The position numbers were made by a program, and so were the translations under genes. Under the pieces are notes generated by a model. The model was not told the origin of the DNA. It was given only the letters and a program-made list of their open reading frames with translations, and did no database searches. Positions 10,681 to 20,200 of a stretch of 28,293 nucleotides of DNA are shown one piece after another; the first letter of the stretch is position 1, and each line of letters opens with the position of its first letter. Source of the DNA: Candidatus Omnitrophota bacterium (lineage in GTDB: Bacteria > Omnitrophota > Gorgyraeia > Gorgyraeales > Gorgyraeaceae); NCBI GenBank assembly GCA_003485765.1, contig DNHS01000011.1, positions 161,751 through 190,043 of the forward strand. Direction: 5' to 3'.

Positions 10681-10728
10681 GATAAAGGATAAAGGATAAA
10701 GGGGACGTGTCAAAAAGTGACACGCCCC
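10681..10728 (+). repeat. GATAAAG tandem plus palindromic (REP-like) hairpin, copy 1
   Basis: The 78-base gap between the first two giant genes holds three GATAAAG units followed by an inverted repeat. The arm GGGGACGTGTC (10701-10711) pairs with GACACGCCCC (10719-10728) across the loop, with one unpaired A. Eighteen bases (10695-10712) are identical to 23257-23274 in the next long intergenic space. The hairpin ends 10 bases before the next start codon and has no T run, so a dispersed REP-type element fits better than a terminator. Confidence 0.7.
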
Positions 10729-10738
10729 ACATCTAGTT

Positions 10739-13700
10739 ATGGATATAAAAAAAATAGTTTGCAAAACATTTTATTTAATAGTTTTATCAGTATTTATCTT
10801 TATCGGTATTTCTATCCATCCTTTTTTCTCTGAGAATAAAAAGATATATTCTAAAAATACCGCATATAGTTTAAGGCCTCCATTAGTTTCAGATGCTGAA
10901 CTTATAGCGGCTTATAACCAGCAGAGACTTACTGCTGCGTCCAAGCTTGCAAAAGAACCAGTTCATAGGCATCTTAATATTAAAAACTTACAGGGTGCTG
11001 TTATTGCGCTGAGAGAAAACAGAATCTCTAAACCAGAAGCATATAAAATCCTCTCAGAGTGCCTGCGCGATCCATCAGCATCTGTAAGAATTAAGGCTGT
11101 ATCTATTGTTCTCAAATACGGGCATAAGATTTTTCTCTCCAATTATCCAGAGATAGATATCCTGAGAAGCTTGGCATCGATTGTAGGAGGCCATCTTCCA
11201 GTATGCGATAGAACGCATATGCTTCAGGCAAAAGATATCTTATTAACACGCTATAGAAACGATAAAGTTTGCCTGGCGCTCCTCTATGTATTCCCGGATG
11301 CTACGCTATCAGGCAAGGAGCTTATTTGTTCTACGTTAGCGGAATTGAAAAATAGAGAAACCGTTATGCCATTGCTTAAACTGGCTCAGACTGAAACTTT
11401 GTCAGTCAAACTTACAATAGCAAAATCTATAGCTTCTATCTTAGAACTTCCTGTGGAGCCTGGCTTTATTTTGGAAACTGATATGGCAGGCCTTAAGGGA
11501 ATAGTCGGGCAATATCTGGATGACCCGGCTTATAGAGAAAAGGCGCGGGAGGTATTGATAGGATTAGAGATGGGAGAGCCTTATGAATTTATGCCGGCAT
11601 TAGAGAAGTATGTTGTAGAAGCAGCTGGCAAAAATTTAGACGCTAGAAAGATTATCGAGAGAAGAATTCTTCAGATACTGGCGGCAGCTGAAGAGACAGT
11701 TGTAAATTTTGAAGAAGTGATAGGAGATGTCCTGCCAGCGGCTATTCTTCTAGATGGCGCAGATTCTACAGATATTCAAGACAGGCTTCTTGATTTATTT
11801 TTTACGATACATGAGTCTGTTCCCAGAGGATGGAAGGTTTTTATAGACCGGGCTGAATTACTGCCGAGCGTTAATCCAAATCAAGGGATACGGTTTAGCG
11901 GAAGTTTTACTCCTCTTCGTATGTCAGAGCGTATTAAGAATGCAATGCCTCATGAGATAGTTTCTCATCTTGCTGGAATAACAGAGGCGCTAAAGCAGAA
12001 AAATTGGAATACTCCTTCCATGCGTCTTTCCTCTGAGCGCAAATTAGCTCTAAAACAGGGTAATGTTGTTGGAAATGCTTCTGATATTAAATTGACAGAT
12101 AATAGTATTCTTATTCATGATCTCAGGAGGATAGGGGATTTTCTTGAGCCTATAGAGATTTCACCTGAAGGAAAAGAGGTTTATAATCTGGGAGAAGTGA
12201 ATGCACGCCAAGGCGTAAAAATAATTGATAGTCATGGCGGAGGCCATACTGAAGCTGCCTGGGCGCTTTTGCTTAATCCTGTTGAGCTTGGTGGTATTGG
12301 AACCCTTTGCGAGGACGCTATTTTTATAAAACATAAAAGATCTAACACAGAAACCAGCGATAAAACAAATCTTTTGTATCCTCTTTACGCAAAGACGCTC
12401 GGCAGCATTCTTGAAGATGGGATCCAAAAATCAGAGATTACAGAAAAAGACCGGCACAGGGCTTTAAGAGACCGGCCTCTGGCAGGTTTTACAGGTTCAG
12501 ACATGTGGCCTGTAGTTATCCAGCCCTATTATACTGGAGGCGGTTGGATGACCTATTCTTTTAGCCCTACTACTGATTTAGCTCTAACAGAAGGCGGGAA
12601 ATGGATTGTGCGTAATTTATTTGATAGGTTATCTAAAATTGGTGTTCTGCCTGATGAGATTGAACTTGCTTCTTCCGGCATTATCTATGATGCCGAAGAC
12701 TTAGGGAGCTTGACTCCCGATGCCTTTACAAGGTTATCAGAAGATAATCAACAGCTGGCATCTAATACACAGGCAAGAGTAGCGCTGTCTATTCTATCTG
12801 CTTCTGATTTTGGATTGGTTGAAGAGGTTCGAGAGGCAAAATCAGCAGGCGTAGATATAATACATGTAGATTATTTAGACGGCAAATTTACCCCAGGATC
12901 AGAACCTTTTGATTGCGCAGAACAAATAAGAAAAATTTCTCATATAGACATTCCATTGGAAGTCCATATTATGGCTACTGCGCCTGCTTTTTCGCTTATA
13001 GATAAAATGATAGCAGCCGGCCTTAAGCCAGGCAGAGATAAGGTATTAATACATTATGAGTCATTTGAGGATAAAAAAGATTTCAGGGATATGGTGGCAA
13101 AAATCAAAACTTCCGGTTTAGATGCTGGCATCGTGTTGAATCCGGAAACGCCCGTATCGGTTTTAAATGAATTTTCAGATATATTAGGTACAACTTTGAA
13201 TTCTATTACCATAATGGCTATAGTTCCAGGCTCAGGGAAAAGGCCGTTTATCCCAACTACCCTGGAAAAGATAAGAGAACTAAAAAAGATATTATATGAT
13301 AGAAATATAAATAATGTCGAAATAGAGACTGATGGAGGGATAAACGAAGGCACCCTGGAGAAGATTATAAAGGCGGATATTGATTTATTTGTAACCAGGA
13401 CATGGTTAGTAGACCCTAAGAGAGGACTCGGGCAAGGGATGGCCAGGATACGGGAAATATGCAATTCTGTTAGTTTAGAGCGCAAAGCCATAGAAGAGGC
13501 GCTTCAAGAAAGCGGGTTACCCGTAGACCCCTATACATTAGACAGTATTATTGGCTTCTGTAATGGGTCAGAGGTATTTTTGGAAAAAGACATAAGAAGT
13601 TATCTGGAACAGGTCCAAGGCGTTACCGCTATCTTTATTAATAAAGATAGAGTTGTGGATATATACTTTAATAAAAAGCTTGCGCGTTTTCATAAAAGAG

Positions 13701-16700
13701 GCGTTGTTCCTATTGAACATTTAGGGTTAGAAGACAGGGCTTATTACAAAGGAATAGCTCTGAAGGTATATGCGGGCAATATTGCTTTGACAGGCAAGGG
13801 AGAGTATACCCTGGGCATATCCGGGTCATGGCATGATTCTACAGCGGTATTATTAAAAAATGGCAGGATTGTCGCGGCTCTGGAAGAAGAAAGAATGACC
13901 AGGACAAAACACGATGCTTCGCGTTTTCCAGTCAACGCTATTCACAGACTGCTAAAAGAAGAAAGTATAACATTGGAAAGTATAAGGCATATATCAATAG
14001 GTTGGAATTACAATGAATACGTAGATACGCCGCATTCGGTGAATCCAAACCAGGAATTTTTTGAAGACATGGATGAGAGGTACGCGAAAACAAGCGGAAT
14101 CCCGGTAGATAGAATTATCAAAAGAAACGTGCATGAGAAAAACAAAAAGAGGTTTGATGTCGGAAGGTTAAATGAATTTTTGGAAGAATTAAAAGAATAT
14201 TATGGCACAGATTATATGCCTCGCGTTTCTTTTGTCAGGCATCACCTTGCGCACGCCGCTTCAGCATACTACGCCTGCGGGTTTAAAGAGCCGGTCTTGA
14301 CTGTTGTTCTTGACGGATACGGGGATACAGAAAGCGGCAGTGTTTGGATTGGCAGGGATGGGGCGCTGGAACCAATTAAGCAATTTAATCTTCCTAATTC
14401 TCTTGGATGGGTCTGGGCAGCTATGACAGAATATCTCGGTTTTAAGCCGACATTAGAAGAAGGACAGGTAATGGGTTTCGCTCCTTATGGAGAGCCTAGA
14501 AACGATACTGAAAGAAAGCGCGTAGAAGAATTGAGGAAGATTTTTGAAGAATATATATATTTTGATCCGGAGAAAGGAGAATTAGCAGCTAATCCAGCAT
14601 ATCTATATTACGGTAAGATTGCGGAAGGGAAAATTCGCGTTACAGAAGAGCTTGTGAAAAGATTAGAAAAATTAGTGCCGCCTTGCACTAAGAATAGCAA
14701 GAATATAGACCCTCTTTTAGAGGAAGATAGGCCTTATGCCAACCTGGCTTTTGTATTGCAGGAAGTAACAAATAATATTGTTACGGATTTTATAAGATAT
14801 TATCTTCAAAAGGACCCACGGACAAAAGGCATTAAAAAGGTTGCTTTTGGAGGAGGCATAGCTTTAAATATATTGGCTAATGGAAAGATTATATCTGAAG
14901 GTCTTGTCAAAGGGGATGATATATTTGTTCAGCCTGCGGCAAACGACGCAGGCACAGCTATTGGCGCCGCCATGGCAGTGGAAAGGGAGATATACGGGGA
15001 GGATGTGAATTTTGAAATGTCGCATGCTTTTTATGGGCCTGAATACAGCAATGAGGATATTAAAAGGACGCTGGATAAATTTGGCCTTGTTCAGGGTATT
15101 GATTACGAAAAAGTTAATGATAATGTCTTAGTCGAAAAAGCAGCTCAGTGCATAAAAAAGAATAAGCCAATAGCGTGGTTTCAGGGGAGATGCGAAATTG
15201 GGCCCAGGGCGCTTGGAAATAGGAGTATATTATTAAACCTTCTGGATGATACTGCGAATAATACGGCAAATAGAATAAAGGGAAGGCAGGAATGGAGGCC
15301 CTCTGCATCAAGTATTAGCGGAGGAGATGCAAAAGATTATTTTGAGGGCATTGCAAAATCGCCTTTTATGGTAATTGCTTACGATGTTTTACCCGATAAG
15401 AAAAAATTTATGGCTTCCGGCGTGCATCAGTATGGAAAAAGACTAGCCAGGCCTCAAACCGTAGATGAAATGTCCAGTCCTTTATACAGCCGTCTTCTGA
15501 AAAGAGTGGGAGAACTGGTAGGCGTGCCAGCTGTTGTTAATACGTCTTTTAATAAACGAGAGCCCTTGGTAGAGAGCCCCGAGGAGGCTATAAATGCTTT
15601 CTTTTACATGAAAGACGTAACCAGGTTATTTATAGGAAATTACATTGTTACTAAAAGAAAGGCTATAAAGCCGACTATTATTTCTTTGCTTGATGAACGA
15701 TTTTTAAACGGCTCTTTAAAGAAAGCTATTTCAACAGGCGATATTAATGATTGGGATGCGCTATTTGATATAGTGAATATAGAACGGCCCGGTAACTATA
15801 AAATAAAAGTTACGCTGGATTGCGGTGTTTACGGAACCCGCGAAATCTCTATTCCATTGGCAAAGGAATTATTTGAAGGCTCATTAAAAGCGATCCTTAT
15901 GAGATATGCGGCGTCTTCTATCTATAATTATGCGATAGAATTTCAGGCAGAGAAGATTTATATAGGCTCGGATTCTGATAAAATGGACGAGGTGGTTTAT
16001 TATCTTATGAGGGATTATTTAAAAGAGAATTTCAAGAGGATGGATTTCTTTGCAAATTCCGGACGCGAGGTTAAGATTTTATCAATGAGAGAAAAATCTA
16101 AAAGCGAAAAAAGAATCGATAGCTCTGAGAGATATTTTGTAAGGCCATTAGGGCAAGAAGCAATAAAGGGGATGTATATTGGGGTAGATGTAGGGGCTTC
16201 CAGGATTAAATGCAGTGTATTAGAAGACGGTAAAGAAATTAAGCATAAGGTGGTTGATACAACGATTGATGGAGGGGAGGCGTTAAAGCTATTGATTAAG
16301 GTCCTGATAAAAGATATGGCAGGAAATTCAAAGGTATCCGGTATAGGCATATCTTTGCCAGGAGTTGTTGATTCGAATAGCAATAATATAATATGGCTTG
16401 TTAATTATGAGCACAGATGGAAAAGAACAAGGGGCTCATCAGGCGAAGAAGTTGATTTTAAAGGCGATTATGATGCTTTAAATAGCGTTATAACCGAGTT
16501 AAAAGAAGAATATGGAATTGACAATATAGGCATATTGAACGATGCGACTTCATTTGGCGTTGCAGCGCTTAATATAGAAAAAGAAACAGATGCGGTGATA
16601 ATGTCTATTGGAACAGGAGTTGGAGCCGCGCGCTTGGAAGGCGGCTTGATAGATGCAGGAAGAATTGAACAGAGCGGTGGTTTTGTCGTGAATGTTAAGG

Positions 16701-17215
16701 AAGACGCGCCTTTTGATGAAGGGTGCAGCGCAAAAGGTTGTTTTGCGTCATATATTGGGGCGAGCGGTATAATAGATATATCAAGGAGATTAGGATTGTC
16801 CGACATAATAGGAAAAGAAACCTTGAGCGTAGCCGCAATAATTCACCTTCTAGAATCCGGGAGTGGTATCGGCTATGCGGAAGCAAATCGTATATATGAT
16901 ATAGTTGCCAGGCATATTGTATCATGGATAGAGTTAATGCATAAGATGAGAGGAGATAGCAGGTTTATAATATCAGGAGGGGTTACAGCTGGACAGGCAG
17001 GTGATGCATTGTTAAACAAGATAAATAACATATTGAAAGAAAGAGAAGATATTTCAGTGGCATTATCTAAAGTTGATAGGGAATATGGCGGAGCTATTGG
17101 GGCTGCTTTTTTTGCTATGTCTGTCATGGAAGAGAGAAATGTTAAATCCAGTTCCGAGTTAATTCTGCAGGGAGCAGGGGTCAATAGAGCAGCTAGGGCT
17201 GGCACGCAGTTATAA
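10739..17215 (+). CDS. Giant exported or membrane-anchored multi-enzyme protein: HEAT-like region, ribulose-phosphate 3-epimerase, carbamoyltransferase, ROK kinase
   Basis: The N-terminus has lysines, then a hydrophobic stretch (about 11-30) that reads as a signal peptide or uncleaved anchor, then LRPPL at 45-49. No clear Shine-Dalgarno precedes the ATG, but an in-frame TGA at 10718 and the signal-like N-terminus fix the start. About 60-290 looks like HEAT-type helical repeats. About 290-690 is unrecognised; it has HEIVSH (405-410) and DSHGGGH (497-503). About 690-920 is ribulose-phosphate 3-epimerase, with metal ligands His709, Asp711, His743 and Asp865 all present. About 1020-1645 is a NodU/CmcH/TobZ-type carbamoyltransferase: HHLAH (1168-1172), GRCEIGPRALGNRS, and a C-terminal NTSFN region. 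About 1645-1800 is unrecognised. About 1810-2125 is a ROK-family sugar kinase with phosphate loop GVDVGAS and catalytic Asp1935. Only Cys1996 and Cys2001 of the usual zinc site remain. The next giant gene starts 16 bases downstream, which suggests co-transcription. The carbamoyl acceptor cannot be told from sequence. Confidence 0.93.
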   Translation: MDIKKIVCKTFYLIVLSVFIFIGISIHPFFSENKKIYSKNTAYSLRPPLVSDAELIAAYNQQRLTAASKLAKEPVHRHLNIKNLQGAVIALRENRISKPEAYKILSECLRDPSASVRIKAVSIVLKYGHKIFLSNYPEIDILRSLASIVGGHLPVCDRTHMLQAKDILLTRYRNDKVCLALLYVFPDATLSGKELICSTLAELKNRETVMPLLKLAQTETLSVKLTIAKSIASILELPVEPGFILETDMAGLKGIVGQYLDDPAYREKAREVLIGLEMGEPYEFMPALEKYVVEAAGKNLDARKIIERRILQILAAAEETVVNFEEVIGDVLPAAILLDGADSTDIQDRLLDLFFTIHESVPRGWKVFIDRAELLPSVNPNQGIRFSGSFTPLRMSERIKNAMPHEIVSHLAGITEALKQKNWNTPSMRLSSERKLALKQGNVVGNASDIKLTDNSILIHDLRRIGDFLEPIEISPEGKEVYNLGEVNARQGVKIIDSHGGGHTEAAWALLLNPVELGGIGTLCEDAIFIKHKRSNTETSDKTNLLYPLYAKTLGSILEDGIQKSEITEKDRHRALRDRPLAGFTGSDMWPVVIQPYYTGGGWMTYSFSPTTDLALTEGGKWIVRNLFDRLSKIGVLPDEIELASSGIIYDAEDLGSLTPDAFTRLSEDNQQLASNTQARVALSILSASDFGLVEEVREAKSAGVDIIHVDYLDGKFTPGSEPFDCAEQIRKISHIDIPLEVHIMATAPAFSLIDKMIAAGLKPGRDKVLIHYESFEDKKDFRDMVAKIKTSGLDAGIVLNPETPVSVLNEFSDILGTTLNSITIMAIVPGSGKRPFIPTTLEKIRELKKILYDRNINNVEIETDGGINEGTLEKIIKADIDLFVTRTWLVDPKRGLGQGMARIREICNSVSLERKAIEEALQESGLPVDPYTLDSIIGFCNGSEVFLEKDIRSYLEQVQGVTAIFINKDRVVDIYFNKKLARFHKRGVVPIEHLGLEDRAYYKGIALKVYAGNIALTGKGEYTLGISGSWHDSTAVLLKNGRIVAALEEERMTRTKHDASRFPVNAIHRLLKEESITLESIRHISIGWNYNEYVDTPHSVNPNQEFFEDMDERYAKTSGIPVDRIIKRNVHEKNKKRFDVGRLNEFLEELKEYYGTDYMPRVSFVRHHLAHAASAYYACGFKEPVLTVVLDGYGDTESGSVWIGRDGALEPIKQFNLPNSLGWVWAAMTEYLGFKPTLEEGQVMGFAPYGEPRNDTERKRVEELRKIFEEYIYFDPEKGELAANPAYLYYGKIAEGKIRVTEELVKRLEKLVPPCTKNSKNIDPLLEEDRPYANLAFVLQEVTNNIVTDFIRYYLQKDPRTKGIKKVAFGGGIALNILANGKIISEGLVKGDDIFVQPAANDAGTAIGAAMAVEREIYGEDVNFEMSHAFYGPEYSNEDIKRTLDKFGLVQGIDYEKVNDNVLVEKAAQCIKKNKPIAWFQGRCEIGPRALGNRSILLNLLDDTANNTANRIKGRQEWRPSASSISGGDAKDYFEGIAKSPFMVIAYDVLPDKKKFMASGVHQYGKRLARPQTVDEMSSPLYSRLLKRVGELVGVPAVVNTSFNKREPLVESPEEAINAFFYMKDVTRLFIGNYIVTKRKAIKPTIISLLDERFLNGSLKKAISTGDINDWDALFDIVNIERPGNYKIKVTLDCGVYGTREISIPLAKELFEGSLKAILMRYAASSIYNYAIEFQAEKIYIGSDSDKMDEVVYYLMRDYLKENFKRMDFFANSGREVKILSMREKSKSEKRIDSSERYFVRPLGQEAIKGMYIGVDVGASRIKCSVLEDGKEIKHKVVDTTIDGGEALKLLIKVLIKDMAGNSKVSGIGISLPGVVDSNSNNIIWLVNYEHRWKRTRGSSGEEVDFKGDYDALNSVITELKEEYGIDNIGILNDATSFGVAALNIEKETDAVIMSIGTGVGAARLEGGLIDAGRIEQSGGFVVNVKEDAPFDEGCSAKGCFASYIGASGIIDISRRLGLSDIIGKETLSVAAIIHLLESGSGIGYAEANRIYDIVARHIVSWIELMHKMRGDSRFIISGGVTAGQAGDALLNKINNILKEREDISVALSKVDREYGGAIGAAFFAMSVMEERNVKSSSELILQGAGVNRAARAGTQL

Positions 17216-17231
17216 AAAAGAGAAGATTAAA

Positions 17232-20200
17232 ATGTTCAACAAATCTTTAAAAAAATATTGTTCTTTTATTATTTTAGCGATTTTCCTTATTGTAAATAAT
17301 CTATATGCTTTGCCAGGGAGCATTGGAAAGGACAAACTCAGGGTTCCGTTGATTTTTAGCGGGTCTAATAGAGTTAATGTTTTAGATGTTAATACTGTAG
17401 ACAGTTATAGTCGTTACTATGCAGATATAAAATTAGAACAGGATAAGCTTCAAAAACAAGAAGAGGCTCGTGCTGCTGAGCTGCATAAATCTTTAGCAGA
17501 TGATGCAAAGGCTGGAAAAATAGATATGACAGGCGCTATAAGCGCGGAAGAAATTGATAAGATTAAAAAGCTTATAAATTTATGGGTGAATACAGAGAGA
17601 TATAGCCAGATAGTTTTTATCAGCTCAGAAGGCCATGTTTTGGCTGACGCATTTCTGCAGGCCCTGACTGCTACAAGCGACTGGAATGAGGAATTATATA
17701 AAAAGAAAAGGCCTCAGGTATTTTTTGTGGATCCTCTCGACAGTACAGATATAAATAGGCTGGTTAACAGTTTATCCAGGCCTTTTTCTTCTAATGAGGT
17801 AAATAAAGTTTTGCTTGTTTCAACTGTTTCCGGTGTGAATAGAACAGGCGATATAGAAATAGCGCTCACGGATGCTTATGCCTCAAGAGTTAACGTATCA
17901 AAGAGTGATATTAAAATGGACAGCGCCGTGACAAGTCTTTTGCTTGCCGGGATTGTTTCTGAAAATTATGTTGATGATATTTATAAAGGCGCAAAATCAG
18001 CTTATGATGAATGGTTGGATATTAAATCTCAAGAAGAAGCAGCTGGATATGCAGCTTATAAATTAGCTTCCACTCAGATCAGATTTGCTAAAACAGGTCA
18101 GAACATATCAGTATTCATGATGTTTTCCAAAAGATTAAAAGGTTTTAGCGTGTGGCTTGCTCAGCAGTTTAATAGAGAGGTAGGCAATTCAAAACTTAAT
18201 ATATTATTCAGTGGAGAATGGTCAAGCGATCACCGGCATTCAACATCCCAGGCTCATGTCCAAGCAAGAGGGTTTGGCTATAGTGCTTCGCTGGATAGCG
18301 CAGAAAACCATGGTTTTATTACCTTTACATATCTTATTCCCGAAGCAGATGATAAGAAAGCAGTTGTTGTAACTGGAGATGCGAATCCTAGACATATAGG
18401 GTATCATGTGAATTTTTTAAGGGATGTAGATAGAGAAGCGCAAAGACTGGCATGTCAGCAGGCAGACAGGCCTATAGTTGATGTAAATTTCAGCGCGAGG
18501 ACGCCTGAAGACTTAGGCAGATTCCTGCATTTTGGCCAGGTATCAGCTTTAATGGCAGGCAGATTAGCAGGCAGTAGTGGCGGAGAAAATTTATTGGAGC
18601 AAAAGATTGATGATAGAATGAAAATGTTATCTTCAGCAATCCCTATGAAAGACGGAGAGATTGAAATAGCGCAGAATATTCTGTTTTTAAAGGATGATGG
18701 AAAATTCGGGGGCATATTAGGGGAAAAGATACAAAAGGAACTGGATGATCCTAAGATAAAAGAAAAGAAAATGTTTAATCTGGTTGTGAAGCAGATGGCA
18801 AGGCTTGTCGGGCCAAAAGGCGGGTTGGATAAGGTTATAAAGTCGGTTCAAAGCGGACATGCGCTGGTTCATCTGGATCCTGAACAGACAAGAAAGGCAG
18901 TGGATGTTTCTGAGGCTATGGCAAAGAGATTTTTAGCAGGTTCTGACACTGAAAGTGAAGTGTTTGTTGCGGCAATAGGAGGGTCTGTAAGCGGCGATTA
19001 TCTTATGAGAACGCTGGATTTAAAAGACGGGCCCAAGGTAACATTTATAACAGATTATGATGAAGAACGATTAGGCATTATCCTTGAGAAGATACGCAAA
19101 AGTCCTGAAAAGATTCGTATTGTTATAATATCAAAATCAGGAGTTACCACAGAAGTTGATGTAAACGGCATGGCTATGATGGACGCGCTCAAAAAGGCTT
19201 TAAGAGCTAAAGGCGTATCAGAAAATGACATTAAAGAGCATTTTCTTTTTATAACAGATCCTAAGCTTGGAGATCTTAGAGAAAAGGTAAGAAATGAGGG
19301 GTATATTAGTTTAGATCATCCTGCGCATGGCGGAAGATTTACAATACTTACAGAGCTTGGCCTTTTCTTTTATTTCCTGAAGGGCGGAGACAAGAAAGGG
19401 TTATTGGAAGCATTAGATAACTGGGGAAATAATACAAAAACGCTAAATAGTATTTCAAAAGAGATAATGCCTTATAAAGATGCCTTGGAAAAAAAAGACA
19501 AAAAATTAAAACAGCGCATAGAAGCAATAAAAAATATATTTGACATATTAAAAAAAGATCCTGCGGTTATGTCAGGTTTTTTAAGGACGCTTATTAACAC
19601 TATCCAGCAGACAAATCCTGAAGAAATGAGAGATACTCTTGTTGGCATTGCGGTAAATGGGAATACGGGGCAGATAATAAACCCAGGTTCTCCTTTGTTC
19701 CAGCAGATAAATACAGAAAGCATGGGAAAGCCAGGCGTGCGTATCTATACAGTAGGGGCTTGCGGATTGGCTGGAATAGAGAGTCTTTGGGACAGGATTT
19801 TATCTAATGGAAGAATCTTTGTGGAATTATATGGAGAACAAAGAAATGATACTACGGCAGATGATGCCAGGAGATTGCAGGCAACATGGGAGATTCTCAG
19901 TGAAGAGTTAACTAATCACGGAGTTCCTGTTATATCAGTGAAAACAGGCAATATGGGTATAAATAGTCTGGTTGGAATAATGAGGATGATATATCTGGAA
20001 TTGGCTGTTTCAGCAGAGATGTATACGCCTATGGCTATCAGCTCAGAGGGCCAGCCAGGCGTGGAATTGGCAAAGGCTATAGGAGGAGCACTGATGGCAG
20101 AGGTTAACGCGGGCACAGGGCATGATTATTCTTTAAAAGAACGCGGGCCTAGGATACCTAGGATACCCCATGATAAGATAGAGAGTATTATAGAGGTGCC

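Noticed and set aside
10681..10702. GATAAAG tandem units as a CRISPR or long satellite array
   Set aside because: Only three 7-base units with no spacers.
10658..10741. First and second giant genes as one protein joined by stop-codon read-through (both share a frame)
   Set aside because: Several in-frame stops (10658, 10697, 10718) and a REP-like repeat intervene, and the second gene begins with its own export signal.
19752..19800. Loss of the ring-opening His in the second isomerase copy (Glu850 at the rabbit-type His position)
   Set aside because: The copy resembles the Tal-Pgi type, where the His comes later in the chain. His1166 in GVGDHIS is the better candidate.
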